The notes under the pieces were generated by a model. It did no database searches. It was not told the origin of the DNA and saw only the letters and a program-made list of their open reading frames with translations. From contig JANQRB010000016.1 in NCBI GenBank assembly GCA_028284775.1, positions 1 through 64,000 on the forward strand: a stretch of DNA of 64,000 bases, in the 5' to 3' direction. Shown piece after piece: positions 54,001-63,797 of this stretch; within the stretch, counting starts at the first letter, position 1; each line of letters begins with the position of its first letter. The DNA comes from Candidatus Kapaibacterium sp. (GTDB lineage: Bacteria; Bacteroidota; Ignavibacteria; Kapaibacteriales; UBA7675). The translations under genes were made by a program, and so were the position numbers.

Positions 54001-55252
54001 ACATCGGCTACTATGCCGGTCCCCTGGTACAGCCCTATGATGCTTTCGTTGCGAAATATCGCCCCGGCACATCTGCTTTATTATGGGCTACCTATCTTGG
54101 TCAATATTGGGAAGACGTGGGAATGGGTGTCACCATCGTCGACGGCGATCAGATTGTCGTTACTGGCTATACCGACAATCATCCCAACCCGCCCTTCAAC
54201 CGGCCCGTCTTCGAGACCTACGGCAGCGTCAATAACTTCCCCGGCGGCAAGTATGACGCATTCCTGGCCAAATACAGCGCCAACGGCGCCGCAGATTGGG
54301 CGATAATGTACGGAAGCGATGATGATGACTTTGGTACAGCCATAACGACGGGATCGGATGGCAATGTGTGTTCAACGGGGATTACGCATAACCTTACTGC
54401 TGCGACTCCTGCGTTTCCATTGTTTCCAACCAGTCTCCTGCCGTTGGTTCCGACAGAATCATTTGACGCCTTCATCTTGAAGTATGACCAATTCGGCATT
54501 CGCTGGGGAGCGAATGTGTGGACGCCAATCAATGGTAATGATGAGGACGCAACAGGAATCGACTTTAGCAACAACCAAGTGCTTCTTGCCGGGACATCAA
54601 ATGATGACAATCTGCCGAATTTTGCGAACGGATTGTTTCCAGTCGGCAACAACTTTAGTAACCGAGACAGCTACGTCGCCGTTTTCAGCGCACAGACCCT
54701 GATCCAGGACGCCGTCAATGGTGGCACATACTTCTTAGGCAATAACGGCTGTGTTCATGCCAACGGCATTGCCATCGATGCGCAAGACAGGGTTGTCATT
54801 GCCGGTTGGACCAATGCCGATAACTTCGCGAATATCGACAACCTGCATCCCTGGGCTTTTCAGCCGGAAAACGCAGGCCCCCTGAACAACGGTCACGAAG
54901 ATGGCTTCATTGCGCAACTCGAGTTTGACCTGCAGGATCTGGCAAAAAACTTGCGCCGGCCTACGATGATGACACAGGTTCCTTCGAGAGTCACAATCCC
55001 GATGAAAACCTTAGCATCAGTCCCAATCCTGCTCAGAATTCGATACATGTAGCGCTCAAGCTGCCTCGGGATTCAGAAATGCATTTGTCGATTTGTGATA
55101 TGATCGGCGTGGAGCATATTCGAATCTTCGAAAGCGGATCGAAGGGAGAAAACAGTCGCGAAGTCGATGTTTCCGCCCTGCCGGCGGGAACCTATTTGCT
55201 GCAGGTACAGGCTGGTGCGCAAAAATTCAGACAAAAATTTGTCAAAAACTAA
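51093..55252 (+). CDS. SBBP beta-propeller surface protein, T9SS sorting domain in the -1 frame
   Basis: The 0-frame starts at ATG 51093 and ends with TAG at 55050-55052 (1,319 residues). It has an export signal (AILLVFAIGSTASVVA). An N-terminal beta domain (about 60-305) contains FLENNGQIRNQHGKVVSDIK and the IDPLISWATYYG junction. A long chain of SBBP repeats follows (about 305-1270; pattern W-A/S-x-Y-x-G-G ... D-x-x-G-N-I-x-x-T-G-x-T-x-S). At the A AAA AAC heptamer (54944-54950) the -1 frame opens LAPAYDDDTGSFESHNP, then LSISPNPAQNSIHVALKLPR and VSALPAGTYLLQVQAGAQKF, a complete T9SS type A domain ending at TAA 55250-55252. The 0-frame end after the heptamer looks random. The full protein therefore needs a frameshift. 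Without it the protein lacks its sorting signal. Confidence 0.85.
54944..54950 (+). other. In-phase A AAA AAC slippery heptamer (possible -1 frameshift site)
   Basis: The zero frame reads GCA AAA AAC, so the heptamer X-XXY-YYZ has correct phase for a -1 slip. Downstream the -1 frame encodes the sorting domain. A loss of one A from an A7 run would give the same picture. No clear downstream pseudoknot or Shine-Dalgarno stimulator could be picked by eye. Confidence 0.55.
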
Positions 55253-55268
55253 AGTCAAATGTTTCAAA

Positions 55269-55306
55269 CAAGACCGGAGAAATGGAGCTCTCCGGTCTTG
55301 ATCCTT
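55269..55306 (+). terminator. Rho-independent terminator after the SBBP gene
   Basis: CAAGACCGGAGA (55269-55280) pairs perfectly with TCTCCGGTCTTG (55289-55300), 12 bp, around an 8-base loop, followed by ATCCTTTT. It lies 16 bases after the -1 frame stop codon and 216 bases after the 0-frame stop, which fits the longer product as the natural gene end. Confidence 0.85.
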
Positions 55307-55404
55307 TTGATGACATTCGCAAGAATTAATTGCCTTGTCGGCAAGCGGTAATTTTATACTTTAACCCTGCATAACAATCGATTCAAAGTACCGGCAAAAT
55401 TGCT

Positions 55405-58400
55405 GTGGTGAAAATTCACAATCTCGTAATCTTATGCGCATCCCTGGCAACGCTCTTGTTTGCCCATTTGAGCATTGAGGCCGTCGAACTCAACAATCGC
55501 GGGACGAATTTCTATTTTAATGTGTATTCGAAATTTGGCGAGCCCGTCAACGGCCCTTGTTCACCGTCATCTAGAATCTTCGTGTACCTTGGATCCGACA
55601 TTCCGACAGAAGGGCGCATTTGGAACTCCGACAGTGGCTGGGAGCGGCAATTTTCAACCGATCCCGAGAGATTGACACTTGTCGAGGTACCCGGACATGT
55701 GATTCCCTGCGGTTTCGGAGGGGAGCTGCGGGGTGATGGTGTACTTATCGAGGCCGAAGACGATGTCTTTGTCCAGGTAATGGTAGTGGGAACTTACGGG
55801 TCAACCAATCATAAAGATATGGCATCGCTGCGTCCTGTCGAAGCCTTCGGCACCCACTATAATGCGATTACCGCGGTTAGCTGCCACAGAGCCAGTGCCT
55901 TTCTCTGCAATGCGAATCATACCGGCATCAATATCATCGCCGGCCAAGACGATACCGAGGTTGAGATCATCCCGACCGATACAACCATTCACGGTGTTCC
56001 GATTGGCGAGCCGGTAAACGTTAGCCTTGACAGGGGGGAAATGTACGTACTTCGATCGCTCTCACATCAAGTAAAAACGAATATCGATATGAGCGGCAGC
56101 TTCATCAAAGCCTCAAAGCCGGTTGCGGTTTTTTCAGCTACCCATGGCGCGGATAATCTCTTTACTAATGGAGGTACTAACAACGCCTTCGCACAACTGT
56201 TACCGGTCTCATCTTGGGGCAGAGAGTACATCCTCGTGCCGCTTCGAGGTGCGACCGGCGGCTTTGGCTGCCGTGTCGTCGCAGCATATGATAACACGGA
56301 ACTAACAATAAACAATACTGAAATAATCAGCCTGGACGCCGGTGAAGTCTGGACGGAGAGGTACTTCGATGCCGTTTACCTCAACGCTAACAATCCGGTT
56401 GAAGTTGCCCAATTTTCTCACAGCGGAACCAATAGCGCCGATTCCATCAAGACCGTTTCACTGGCTACCGTAACGCCGCTCGAACAAATAGCACTGACCA
56501 ACGAACTATTCCCCGACCACCCGGGGGAGTTTCCGCATCGATTTACCTTTGTAAATGTTTTAACAAAAACTGAATTCCTGCATGATGATATCCTGGTCGA
56601 CGGAAAGCCGATCAATGATAAGTTTGTGCCGGTACAGGTTCATCCCGAATTCTCTTACGCGCGCATTTCTTTTCCTATCCTGCGACCGGATTTAGTGGTG
56701 GATCATCACCGCCTTCAGGCCAGGAATCCCTTTGCGGCTTACGTCTACGGATCCGGCGATCAATCGATAGATGGATTTGACGTGCCGTACATGTACAATC
56801 TCGGCGGCGCAAACCGTAACCTTGCCGTCGAACTGGATCTCGGTCTGGATAGCGCGGTAGTCTGTCCCGATTCGCTGTTTACACTGCGCGCCAACTTGCG
56901 TGTGCCGCTCGATACCGCCGATGCCCGCTGGCTTTGGGATTTTGGCGACGGCACAGGCGCCGAAGGCTTTCACGTGCAACATTCCTATGCCAAAGAAGGA
57001 GAGTATCGGGTAAGCCTGTCAATCACGAAAGCGGAATGTCCCGTCATCGATCCTTCAAGTACGATCATTCAGGTACGCGCTCCCAGGCTTCAGATGAAGG
57101 ATGTGGTGGATTTCGGTAGCCCTGTACTTTGCCCGGAAGCTCTTGTCGAGCGGGAAATCGAAATTCACAATATCGGTGTCCGCGACGCAGTTATCGATAG
57201 CATCTCAATGTCAAACGACATGTTCGAATTAGTCGAACCGGAGTTTCCGCAATTCCTCTTATCCCAAAAGCAGCTTAACCTGCGGTTCATATTTACTCCA
57301 ACAAAGACCGGGCCTGTGGAGACTACTTTGCTGGTCCACGGGAGTCCTTGTGATTTTGAGCTGCGGACACTACTCAAGGCCAATGTCGAACAAATGGCGT
57401 CGCCCGAGTCGAGCGTTGATATTGTCGATTTTGGTGTATTCGAAGGATGTAGCGAGTTTAGGCGGGACAGCGTTATTCAAATTCGCAATCAGAGCAATCA
57501 GGTGTTGGATATTATCGCAGTCCTTAGTGAGTCGCCATTTAGTGTTGCTCATGAACGATTGCCTTTCTATCTTGATCCCGATACAGAGACAAATTTCACA
57601 ATCAGCTTTCAGGCAAAGGGGCAAACTCAGCGCGAAGACAGCATTCTGATCGTTTATAAATCCGGCCAGTGTATCGATACGCTGCGAATAGCGCTGCGAG
57701 CTGTCATTAACAGCGAAGGACCTGTTGCCGATGCCGGCACTGACAGGCAGATTTGTGCCGGCGCCGCCATTCAGCTTCAGGCGAGTGGTGGCCTGCACTA
57801 TGAATGGCGGCCTGAAGAAGGCTTAAGTGATCCCACGATTGCCAATCCGATTGCGTCACCTCAAACAACAACAGACTATACTGTCAGGGTCACTGATGAG
57901 AAGGGCTGTACGGACGAAGACCAGGTACGGGTTATCGTTTCAGACAAATTAGACGTTCAGACCAACGGCGATCAATGGATTTGCAATGGCGAAACCATGC
58001 AACTGCAGGCAACGGGGGGCGATTCATATCAATGGTCGCCTTCGAAAGGCTTAAGTGCCGATAACATTCCAAATCCTCTTGCTAATCCAACTACTACGAC
58101 AAAGTACACCGTGAGGGTTAGCAGCGGATCGTGCACGGGCTCAACCAGCCTGACGATAAACGTTTACCCTAGGCCAGAGATTACCGTCAGCGCCAGCTCA
58201 ATCGTGTGCCGCGGAGAGCAGGTAGAATTAAGTGCGCGGGGAGGCATCGCTTATTCCTGGGAACCGGCCGAATTGCTTGACGATCCACACAGGGCCGATC
58301 CACGTGCGACTATCGAAGAAAACAGCGTGTTTAAGGTCCGAATCGTAGACGAAAACGACTGCGTGTTCGAACGCAATGTTTCGGTACAGGTTGCCGATCC

Positions 58401-59127
58401 CCTTCGTCTGCGTTTCGCAGCCGCAACACTGACAGAGCAAGCTTTGCCGGGTGAGCGCAAAGACCTTGCTGTTGAATTGGAGTCACCTGCAAACGAACGC
58501 ATCGCGGAAATCGGCATCGATTCACTGCGCTTTGTACTGTCGTATGATTCGGAGGGACTCGCCTATCTGAATGGAGGTATCGCCAATGGCAACGCAAATG
58601 ACGGCTGGCGGTGGACGGCACAAGAGAATAGTGCCGCCAATGAGTTAATCGTTGCCGGCACGGGTCCGCCGATGCAAAGGTCCGGCAATCTTTGCATAAT
58701 TCCCTTAACAGTGTTTCTTCATTCCTATGATACACTCTTTGCTTCAATCAATATCACGACGCTTGAAGTATTTTCTTCAAATTCATGCTTCGAGGTGGAA
58801 AGCAGTTCAGGCGGCATTCCTCTATCGCCGATCTGTCTGCGAAACCAGCGAAGTCTTAACCTGAGTACTGTGAGCTTTTTACTTGGCGACGCGCAGCCGA
58901 ATCCGGCGCAATCTTCAACGATCATTCCCTACGGCATCGGCCTGCGGAGTCAGACTCAGATCGTTTTGTTTAATTCGCTGGGTATTAAGCTCGGAGAATT
59001 GGTCAACAGAATTCATGAAGCAGGCAATTACGAGCTTGAAGTGCGCGATTTGCCAGCTGGTCTCTACTATTACACGATGGAGTCCGGTCCCTATCAGGCA
59101 AGGAGGAAGTTTATTGTTATTAAATAG
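55405..59127 (+). CDS. Giant IgGFc-binding/PKD/Ig-repeat surface protein with T9SS sorting domain
   Basis: The start is GTG 55405 or the GTG right after it; no ribosome-binding site stands out. The 1,240-residue protein has a signal peptide (LVILCASLATLLFAHLSIEA). An IgGFc-binding-like domain (about 30-450) includes FVQVMVVGTYGSTNHKDMA and SKPVAVFSATHGAD. A PKD domain (about 475-560) contains WLWDFGDGTG and HSYAKEGEYRVSLSIT. Two ASPM/SPD-2/Hydin-like or DUF1573-like repeats follow (about 565-770, VDFGSPVLC and VDFGVFEGC). Three tandem repeats of about 80 residues (about 775-1010, each with Q/E-L-x-A-x-G-G and W-x-P) come next, then a cohesin-like domain (about 1010-1145). The final T9SS domain is AQPNPAQSSTIIPYGIG ... 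LPAGLYYYTMESG. It is an adhesin-like surface protein by architecture; function is inferred. Confidence 0.87.
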   Translation: MVKIHNLVILCASLATLLFAHLSIEAVELNNRGTNFYFNVYSKFGEPVNGPCSPSSRIFVYLGSDIPTEGRIWNSDSGWERQFSTDPERLTLVEVPGHVIPCGFGGELRGDGVLIEAEDDVFVQVMVVGTYGSTNHKDMASLRPVEAFGTHYNAITAVSCHRASAFLCNANHTGINIIAGQDDTEVEIIPTDTTIHGVPIGEPVNVSLDRGEMYVLRSLSHQVKTNIDMSGSFIKASKPVAVFSATHGADNLFTNGGTNNAFAQLLPVSSWGREYILVPLRGATGGFGCRVVAAYDNTELTINNTEIISLDAGEVWTERYFDAVYLNANNPVEVAQFSHSGTNSADSIKTVSLATVTPLEQIALTNELFPDHPGEFPHRFTFVNVLTKTEFLHDDILVDGKPINDKFVPVQVHPEFSYARISFPILRPDLVVDHHRLQARNPFAAYVYGSGDQSIDGFDVPYMYNLGGANRNLAVELDLGLDSAVVCPDSLFTLRANLRVPLDTADARWLWDFGDGTGAEGFHVQHSYAKEGEYRVSLSITKAECPVIDPSSTIIQVRAPRLQMKDVVDFGSPVLCPEALVEREIEIHNIGVRDAVIDSISMSNDMFELVEPEFPQFLLSQKQLNLRFIFTPTKTGPVETTLLVHGSPCDFELRTLLKANVEQMASPESSVDIVDFGVFEGCSEFRRDSVIQIRNQSNQVLDIIAVLSESPFSVAHERLPFYLDPDTETNFTISFQAKGQTQREDSILIVYKSGQCIDTLRIALRAVINSEGPVADAGTDRQICAGAAIQLQASGGLHYEWRPEEGLSDPTIANPIASPQTTTDYTVRVTDEKGCTDEDQVRVIVSDKLDVQTNGDQWICNGETMQLQATGGDSYQWSPSKGLSADNIPNPLANPTTTTKYTVRVSSGSCTGSTSLTINVYPRPEITVSASSIVCRGEQVELSARGGIAYSWEPAELLDDPHRADPRATIEENSVFKVRIVDENDCVFERNVSVQVADPLRLRFAAATLTEQALPGERKDLAVELESPANERIAEIGIDSLRFVLSYDSEGLAYLNGGIANGNANDGWRWTAQENSAANELIVAGTGPPMQRSGNLCIIPLTVFLHSYDTLFASINITTLEVFSSNSCFEVESSSGGIPLSPICLRNQRSLNLSTVSFLLGDAQPNPAQSSTIIPYGIGLRSQTQIVLFNSLGIKLGELVNRIHEAGNYELEVRDLPAGLYYYTMESGPYQARRKFIVIK

Positions 59128-59969
59128 TTTATGCAGCAAATTGGCTTGACTCACTAAAGCACATGCACAGAATAATTATCTCAAGCTGCCGAATTACATC
59201 ACTACAAAATTAACGACAATACGAAATTGACATTCACTTTCGAGCCAGTTTTGATTGCTGTTTGGCCAAGTCTGCGATTGCCAGCCAGATCAATAATTCC
59301 CTGTGCGGCGCTATTTACATAAACCATACATCCGGCGCAGCTTTTCAGCGGCCGGCAGACCGATCCCAAGGATGTTCCTTCGCCTTTCATCCATTGTTCA
59401 CAGCCAACGGTCACTGCGATGGCTCACTAATATTTTTTCAATCTTCTCTTGTCAGAAAGCGACAAAGATGATAGATTTGCCGCACTCCTTATTGTTGAAT
59501 CTTGATAGGAGATGACCAAGATGATTGCCATTCAAATGCTGCCTGCCGCGAAATGCGGGAAGTGGAGCTAGGGTCGATAGAAAGTGTTCGTCATTTTCAC
59601 TCAATCCGCCGCTACTTTCCCGCTTACCGCATAGCTTCATCGCAACAATTCCTTCCGTTGCGATCGTCCGCTACGTACTAATATTCTGCACCGTGTCCGT
59701 CCTTTCTTCGTGAAAAGCCGGTAGACTTGTGACTGTCCGCTCGAAAACCGGCCTCCAATTCGCGAGACCGGCAGATGGACCGGGCCGACGATTAGCTGTT
59801 GAGCAGGAACGTCAGTACTGGCAGAGCGAGAACGACACGATCGCACGCACGTAGCGTTTCGTCTGCGCCGCAACCAGGGGTTCAATGACCTGGTACCGGC
59901 GTCCTTCTGTTGAAAAGGCCGCAGCATTTCAGAATTACAGGCACATATTATCTCTTGGGAACTTCAACA
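59128..59969. other. Intergenic region without recognisable gene
   Basis: About 840 bases lie between the giant surface protein and rsgA. All frames are broken by stops or look like chance frames, and no RNA gene, transposase or repeat was recognised. The part from about 59740 to 59960 is GC-richer than the rest. A TTGGGAA sequence precedes the rsgA start. Confidence 0.5.
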
Positions 59970-61058
59970 ATGAACATAAATGAATGTGGCTGGAATGACC
60001 AGCTCGCAAAAGATTTTCACAGCTTATTTAAGCCGCCGCTGCTACCGGCTCGCATTGCGGCGCAGTACAAGTCTCACTATAGCATCGTACATGAATCAGG
60101 TGAGGCCAGAGCAACACTGGCGGGCCGCTTTCTGCACAATACGCCGCGGGATGCCGACTTGCCGGCCGTCGGCGACTGGGTGGCAGTTACCAAAGCCGAT
60201 GAAGAATCCAAGGCCGTCATTCATGGTCTCCTGCCGCGACGATCGAAGTTTTCGCGCACGGCGCCCGACCTTGAACAGCGCAGCGGAACGGCCGAACAGG
60301 TGCTGGTGGCGAACATCGACCTGGCATTGATATTGAGCTCGTTAAACGAAGAGTTCAGCCTGCGCCGCATCGAGCGCTACCTGACAATGGTCTGGAACGG
60401 CGGCGCCGTGCCGTTGCTGGTTTTGACAAAGGTTGATGAATGTGCCGACCGATCCGAGTTTCTGGAAGCGATCGGGGACATAGCGATGGGCGTCCCCGTA
60501 CTCCTGACGAGCGCCGTGCAGGGTGAAGGTCTCGATGCCCTGCGTGAATATCTCAAACCCGGCAGAACCGCCGTTATGCTCGGTTCATCCGGGGTTGGCA
60601 AATCCACCCTGATGAATGCCCTGATGGGGCGGGATGTCACGGAGGTGGCTGCCATCAGCGACTACAAGGATCGCGGCAGACATACGACGACCCATCGGCA
60701 ACTCTACTTACTGCCGCAAGGCTCGATCATAATCGACACGCCGGGACTGCGCGAGATTCATCTGTGGAGCGATGAAGAGGGATTTGGACGTACCTTTCAG
60801 GATATCGAAGAACTCGCCGCTTCCTGTCGTTTTTCGGACTGCCGTCACGGCGAAGAGCCCGGTTGCGCGGTGCAGCTCGCGATCGTCAATGGCGAGCTGA
60901 ACGAGGGACGCCTGCGCTCTTTCCATAAACTGCAGCGGGAAATCGCATACCAGGAAAATCGGATCTCTGCATCGACGGCGCGGCGGGAAGAACGCAAACG
61001 CAGCAAACTCTACAAGGAACATCGCAAAATGTTGCGCCTGCGCAATCGGTTAAAATGA
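59970..61058 (+). CDS. rsgA: Ribosome small-subunit-dependent GTPase RsgA (YjeQ)
   Basis: ATG 59970 follows GGGAA. The 362-residue protein has the N-terminal OB-fold (about 30-110, with AVGDWVAV), and a circularly permuted GTPase order: G4 TKVDE comes first, G1 GSSGVGKST follows, then the switch region GRHTTTHRQ and G3 DTPGL. The C-terminal zinc site reads Cys-x4-Cys-x-His-x5-Cys in CRFSDCRHGEEPGC. The tail is basic and coiled. RsgA releases assembly factors from the 30S subunit during late maturation. The gene is solitary. Confidence 0.95.
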   Translation: MNINECGWNDQLAKDFHSLFKPPLLPARIAAQYKSHYSIVHESGEARATLAGRFLHNTPRDADLPAVGDWVAVTKADEESKAVIHGLLPRRSKFSRTAPDLEQRSGTAEQVLVANIDLALILSSLNEEFSLRRIERYLTMVWNGGAVPLLVLTKVDECADRSEFLEAIGDIAMGVPVLLTSAVQGEGLDALREYLKPGRTAVMLGSSGVGKSTLMNALMGRDVTEVAAISDYKDRGRHTTTHRQLYLLPQGSIIIDTPGLREIHLWSDEEGFGRTFQDIEELAASCRFSDCRHGEEPGCAVQLAIVNGELNEGRLRSFHKLQREIAYQENRISASTARREERKRSKLYKEHRKMLRLRNRLK

Positions 61059-61102
61059 CGACACTGGCTATCATATACAATAATTGAATAAATTGTCATG
61101 CT

Positions 61103-61135
61103 GCTCCGCGCCGCTTTACCCGGATGGTGCGGAGC
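61103..61135 (+). terminator. Hairpin after rsgA
   Basis: GCTCCGC (61103-61109) pairs with GCGGAGC (61129-61135) around a 19-base loop. No T-run follows. It lies 45 bases after the rsgA stop codon; a weak terminator is possible. Confidence 0.3.
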
Positions 61136-61201
61136 GGCGGGCCAGCTCAACTTGCTATTCCACAACTTCGCAAGAAGTCCAATGATCTCTAAGGATATAC
61201 T

Positions 61202-63790
61202 ATGAGCGTTATTACAAACGGCCTGCGCTATATGATTGTTCTTGCAATGGCTTTGTTGACACTGCCGTTTCTGCACGGGGCTGACTGTCGCGCTGCGGAT
61301 GCTGACGACGGCGACAGCAAAGAGCACAAGATTAAATCGCTGAAGTCGGTAAGCGAAGAGTGTACCGCCTATCCCGGCTTGTTTACGATGTTTCAACATC
61401 CGACCTCCGGCAAAGTCTATTTGCTTGTTAAGAAAGAACAGTTAGGTCAGGAGTTTATTCATTTCAGTTACATCGAAGACGGCGTCGTGGATGCCGGACA
61501 CTTTCGCGGCAATTATCGTGGTGCCAGGGTATTCAGTATCGAGCGATACTTCGATCGGCTGGATTTCTATCTGGAAAACACCTCGTTTTATTTCGACCGG
61601 GAGAGTCCGCTGCATCGCGCCGCGAGTGCGAATATTAATCGTCCTTTGCTGTGCAGCAAGAAGATTCATGCTGCAAATGACGACGAAAGCGAATGGCTGA
61701 TCGAGGCGGAAGATCTCTTCCTGAAGGAAAGCTGGCAACAAATCAAGAGTTCGATGCCGGGTGACCAAGCTTCGAAACGTTTTGCGCTCGGCGAGCTGAG
61801 TAAGGACAAAAACAAAATCGCCGCCATCAGCTCGTACCCGCTGAATACCGACGTTGTCGGTCAATATGTTTATGAAAAGAAGTATCCGCTTCACGGGGGG
61901 CACAGTGCCGTTACCGATGCACGTTTCGTCAGCGTCACAATCCGCCACAGCCTGATAGCGATGCCTAGAAATGACTATCAGCCGCGCTACGATGATCCGC
62001 GCGTCGGATACTTCACACGTCAGATTACGGATATGACGTCAACCGACGCAACCCCGTATCGAGACGTGATCCACCGCTGGCATCTGAAAAAGAAAGATCC
62101 GTCGGCGGCGATTTCCGAGCCCGTCGAGCCCATTACCTGGTGGATAGAAAACACTACGCCGCATGAGGTACGCGCGACCTTGCGTGACGCCGCCCTGGCC
62201 TGGAATTTCGCCTTCGAGGCCGCCGGCTTTCGCAACGCCATACAGGTTAACATTCAGCCTGACGACGCCGAATGGGATGCCGGCGACATTCGCTATAACG
62301 TCTTGCGCTGGACCTCATCGCCTGTTCCGCCTTTCGGCGGCTATGGTCCGAGCTTTGTTAACCCACGCAGCGGTCAGATTCTCGGCGCCGACATCATGCT
62401 TGAATTTGTTTGGATCACTAACCGGCTGCGCACCGAAAAAATTTTCGCCAGCTCATTGATAGATGTTTACAACGAGGCTCATGGCGACTGTGAACATCAC
62501 TGCAGCCTCGGCGCCTACCTGCACATGGAAAACCTCTTCGGCCGTTACGTCCTATCAGCCTTTGACGCGCTGCCGGCCGAGCGGAGTGAAATGCTGCGCC
62601 AATCCCTGTACTTCCTGGTATTGCATGAGATCGGTCACACGCTTGGTCTCAATCACAACTTTAAGGCCAGCACGCTGCACAGTCCCGCCAAAGTCAAGGA
62701 CCGCGCGCTTGCAGAGCTGGTCGGGCTTTCCGGTTCCGTGATGGATTATCTTCCGCCCAATATTGCGCCGGTGGGAGAAAAGCAGGGACTCTATCACAGC
62801 ACGCGGCCCGGCCCTTACGATGTGTGGGCAATCGAATTTGGCTATTCCAGCGCGCTGGAGGACGCCGCTGCCGAAGAACAACGCCTGCAGCGGATTCTGG
62901 CGCGATCGACGGAAGCGCAGCTCGCCTTCGGCAATGATGCCGACGACATGCGCAGCCCGGGCCGGGGCATCGATCCGGCAATCATGATCGGCGACCTGAC
63001 CAGCGATGCGATTGCCTATACGGAAGAGCGTCTGCAGCTAATTTCGCAAACCTATCCCAAGCTGCGCAGTCGATTGTCAAAAGAATATCAATCATACCAC
63101 GAGCTGCGCAATGCCTACCTGATCCTGACCGGCATCCACGCCAATGCCGCGCGCATTGTTTCGCGTTATATCGGCGGGCTTCGGCTGGATCGCTCCTTTG
63201 CCACGCAGACCGGCGGCGCGGGACAGCCCTTCCTACCGGTTGCTTCCGAGCAGCAGCAACGAGCGATGAAGGTGCTGCGCGATCATGTGTTTAACGCGCA
63301 GGCATTCACCGCCGCCGAGAATCTCTATGCATTCCTGCAGGCGCAGCGACGCGGTTTCAGCCACTACGGCCAGACGGAAGACCCCAAAATTCATGCCCGC
63401 ATACTGACGATGCAGCGGGATGTCTTCGATCATCTACTGCACCCGACTGTCATGCAGCGTATCATCGACACCGAGCTCTATGGCAACAGCTATCGGCTTA
63501 ATGATATGCTGACCGATCTCAGTGATGCCATCTTCCGAACAAGCGACCCGGAGCCGCAAACGCTGACATTTAACCTGCAGTTGGAGTATGTCCGCCGTTT
63601 GAGCGCCATTTTACAATCGAAGGCCGACAGCGGCTACTCGCATCTTGCTCAGTCGAGCGCCCTGTACGAGCTGAAGCGGATCCGGAAGGAGATGACTTCG
63701 CGCGCCTATCGGGATGCCGCCGGAAAGGCGCATCGTGAACACGTACTCTATCGCATTGAGCAGGCATTGGATAATCAACTCAAGGACTAA
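61202..63790 (+). CDS. Secreted zinc metalloprotease, metzincin type (DUF5117/DUF4953-like)
   Basis: ATG 61202 follows AAGGA. The 862-residue protein has a signal peptide (YMIVLAMALLTLPFLHGA). The N-terminal half (about 40-300) resembles DUF5118/DUF5117 (GLFTMFQHPTSGKVYLLV and YEKKYPLHGG). The catalytic domain has HEIGHTLGLNHN (first His about 475), fitting H-E-x-G-H-x-x-G-x-x-H, and a Met-turn region SGSVMDYLPPN. The C-terminal half matches DUF4953 (about 600-850). Such proteins are frequent in Bacteroidota and probably degrade peptides in the periplasm or outside. The next gene, an M3 oligopeptidase, starts only seven bases behind the stop codon, so a peptide-degradation operon is likely. 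Confidence 0.9.
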   Translation: MSVITNGLRYMIVLAMALLTLPFLHGADCRAADADDGDSKEHKIKSLKSVSEECTAYPGLFTMFQHPTSGKVYLLVKKEQLGQEFIHFSYIEDGVVDAGHFRGNYRGARVFSIERYFDRLDFYLENTSFYFDRESPLHRAASANINRPLLCSKKIHAANDDESEWLIEAEDLFLKESWQQIKSSMPGDQASKRFALGELSKDKNKIAAISSYPLNTDVVGQYVYEKKYPLHGGHSAVTDARFVSVTIRHSLIAMPRNDYQPRYDDPRVGYFTRQITDMTSTDATPYRDVIHRWHLKKKDPSAAISEPVEPITWWIENTTPHEVRATLRDAALAWNFAFEAAGFRNAIQVNIQPDDAEWDAGDIRYNVLRWTSSPVPPFGGYGPSFVNPRSGQILGADIMLEFVWITNRLRTEKIFASSLIDVYNEAHGDCEHHCSLGAYLHMENLFGRYVLSAFDALPAERSEMLRQSLYFLVLHEIGHTLGLNHNFKASTLHSPAKVKDRALAELVGLSGSVMDYLPPNIAPVGEKQGLYHSTRPGPYDVWAIEFGYSSALEDAAAEEQRLQRILARSTEAQLAFGNDADDMRSPGRGIDPAIMIGDLTSDAIAYTEERLQLISQTYPKLRSRLSKEYQSYHELRNAYLILTGIHANAARIVSRYIGGLRLDRSFATQTGGAGQPFLPVASEQQQRAMKVLRDHVFNAQAFTAAENLYAFLQAQRRGFSHYGQTEDPKIHARILTMQRDVFDHLLHPTVMQRIIDTELYGNSYRLNDMLTDLSDAIFRTSDPEPQTLTFNLQLEYVRRLSAILQSKADSGYSHLAQSSALYELKRIRKEMTSRAYRDAAGKAHREHVLYRIEQALDNQLKD

Positions 63791-63797
63791 ACTTTTC

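Noticed and set aside
59637..59927. Arg-rich minus-strand frame before rsgA
   Set aside because: Low-complexity Arg/Ser composition typical of a chance frame; no start signal or homolog recognised.
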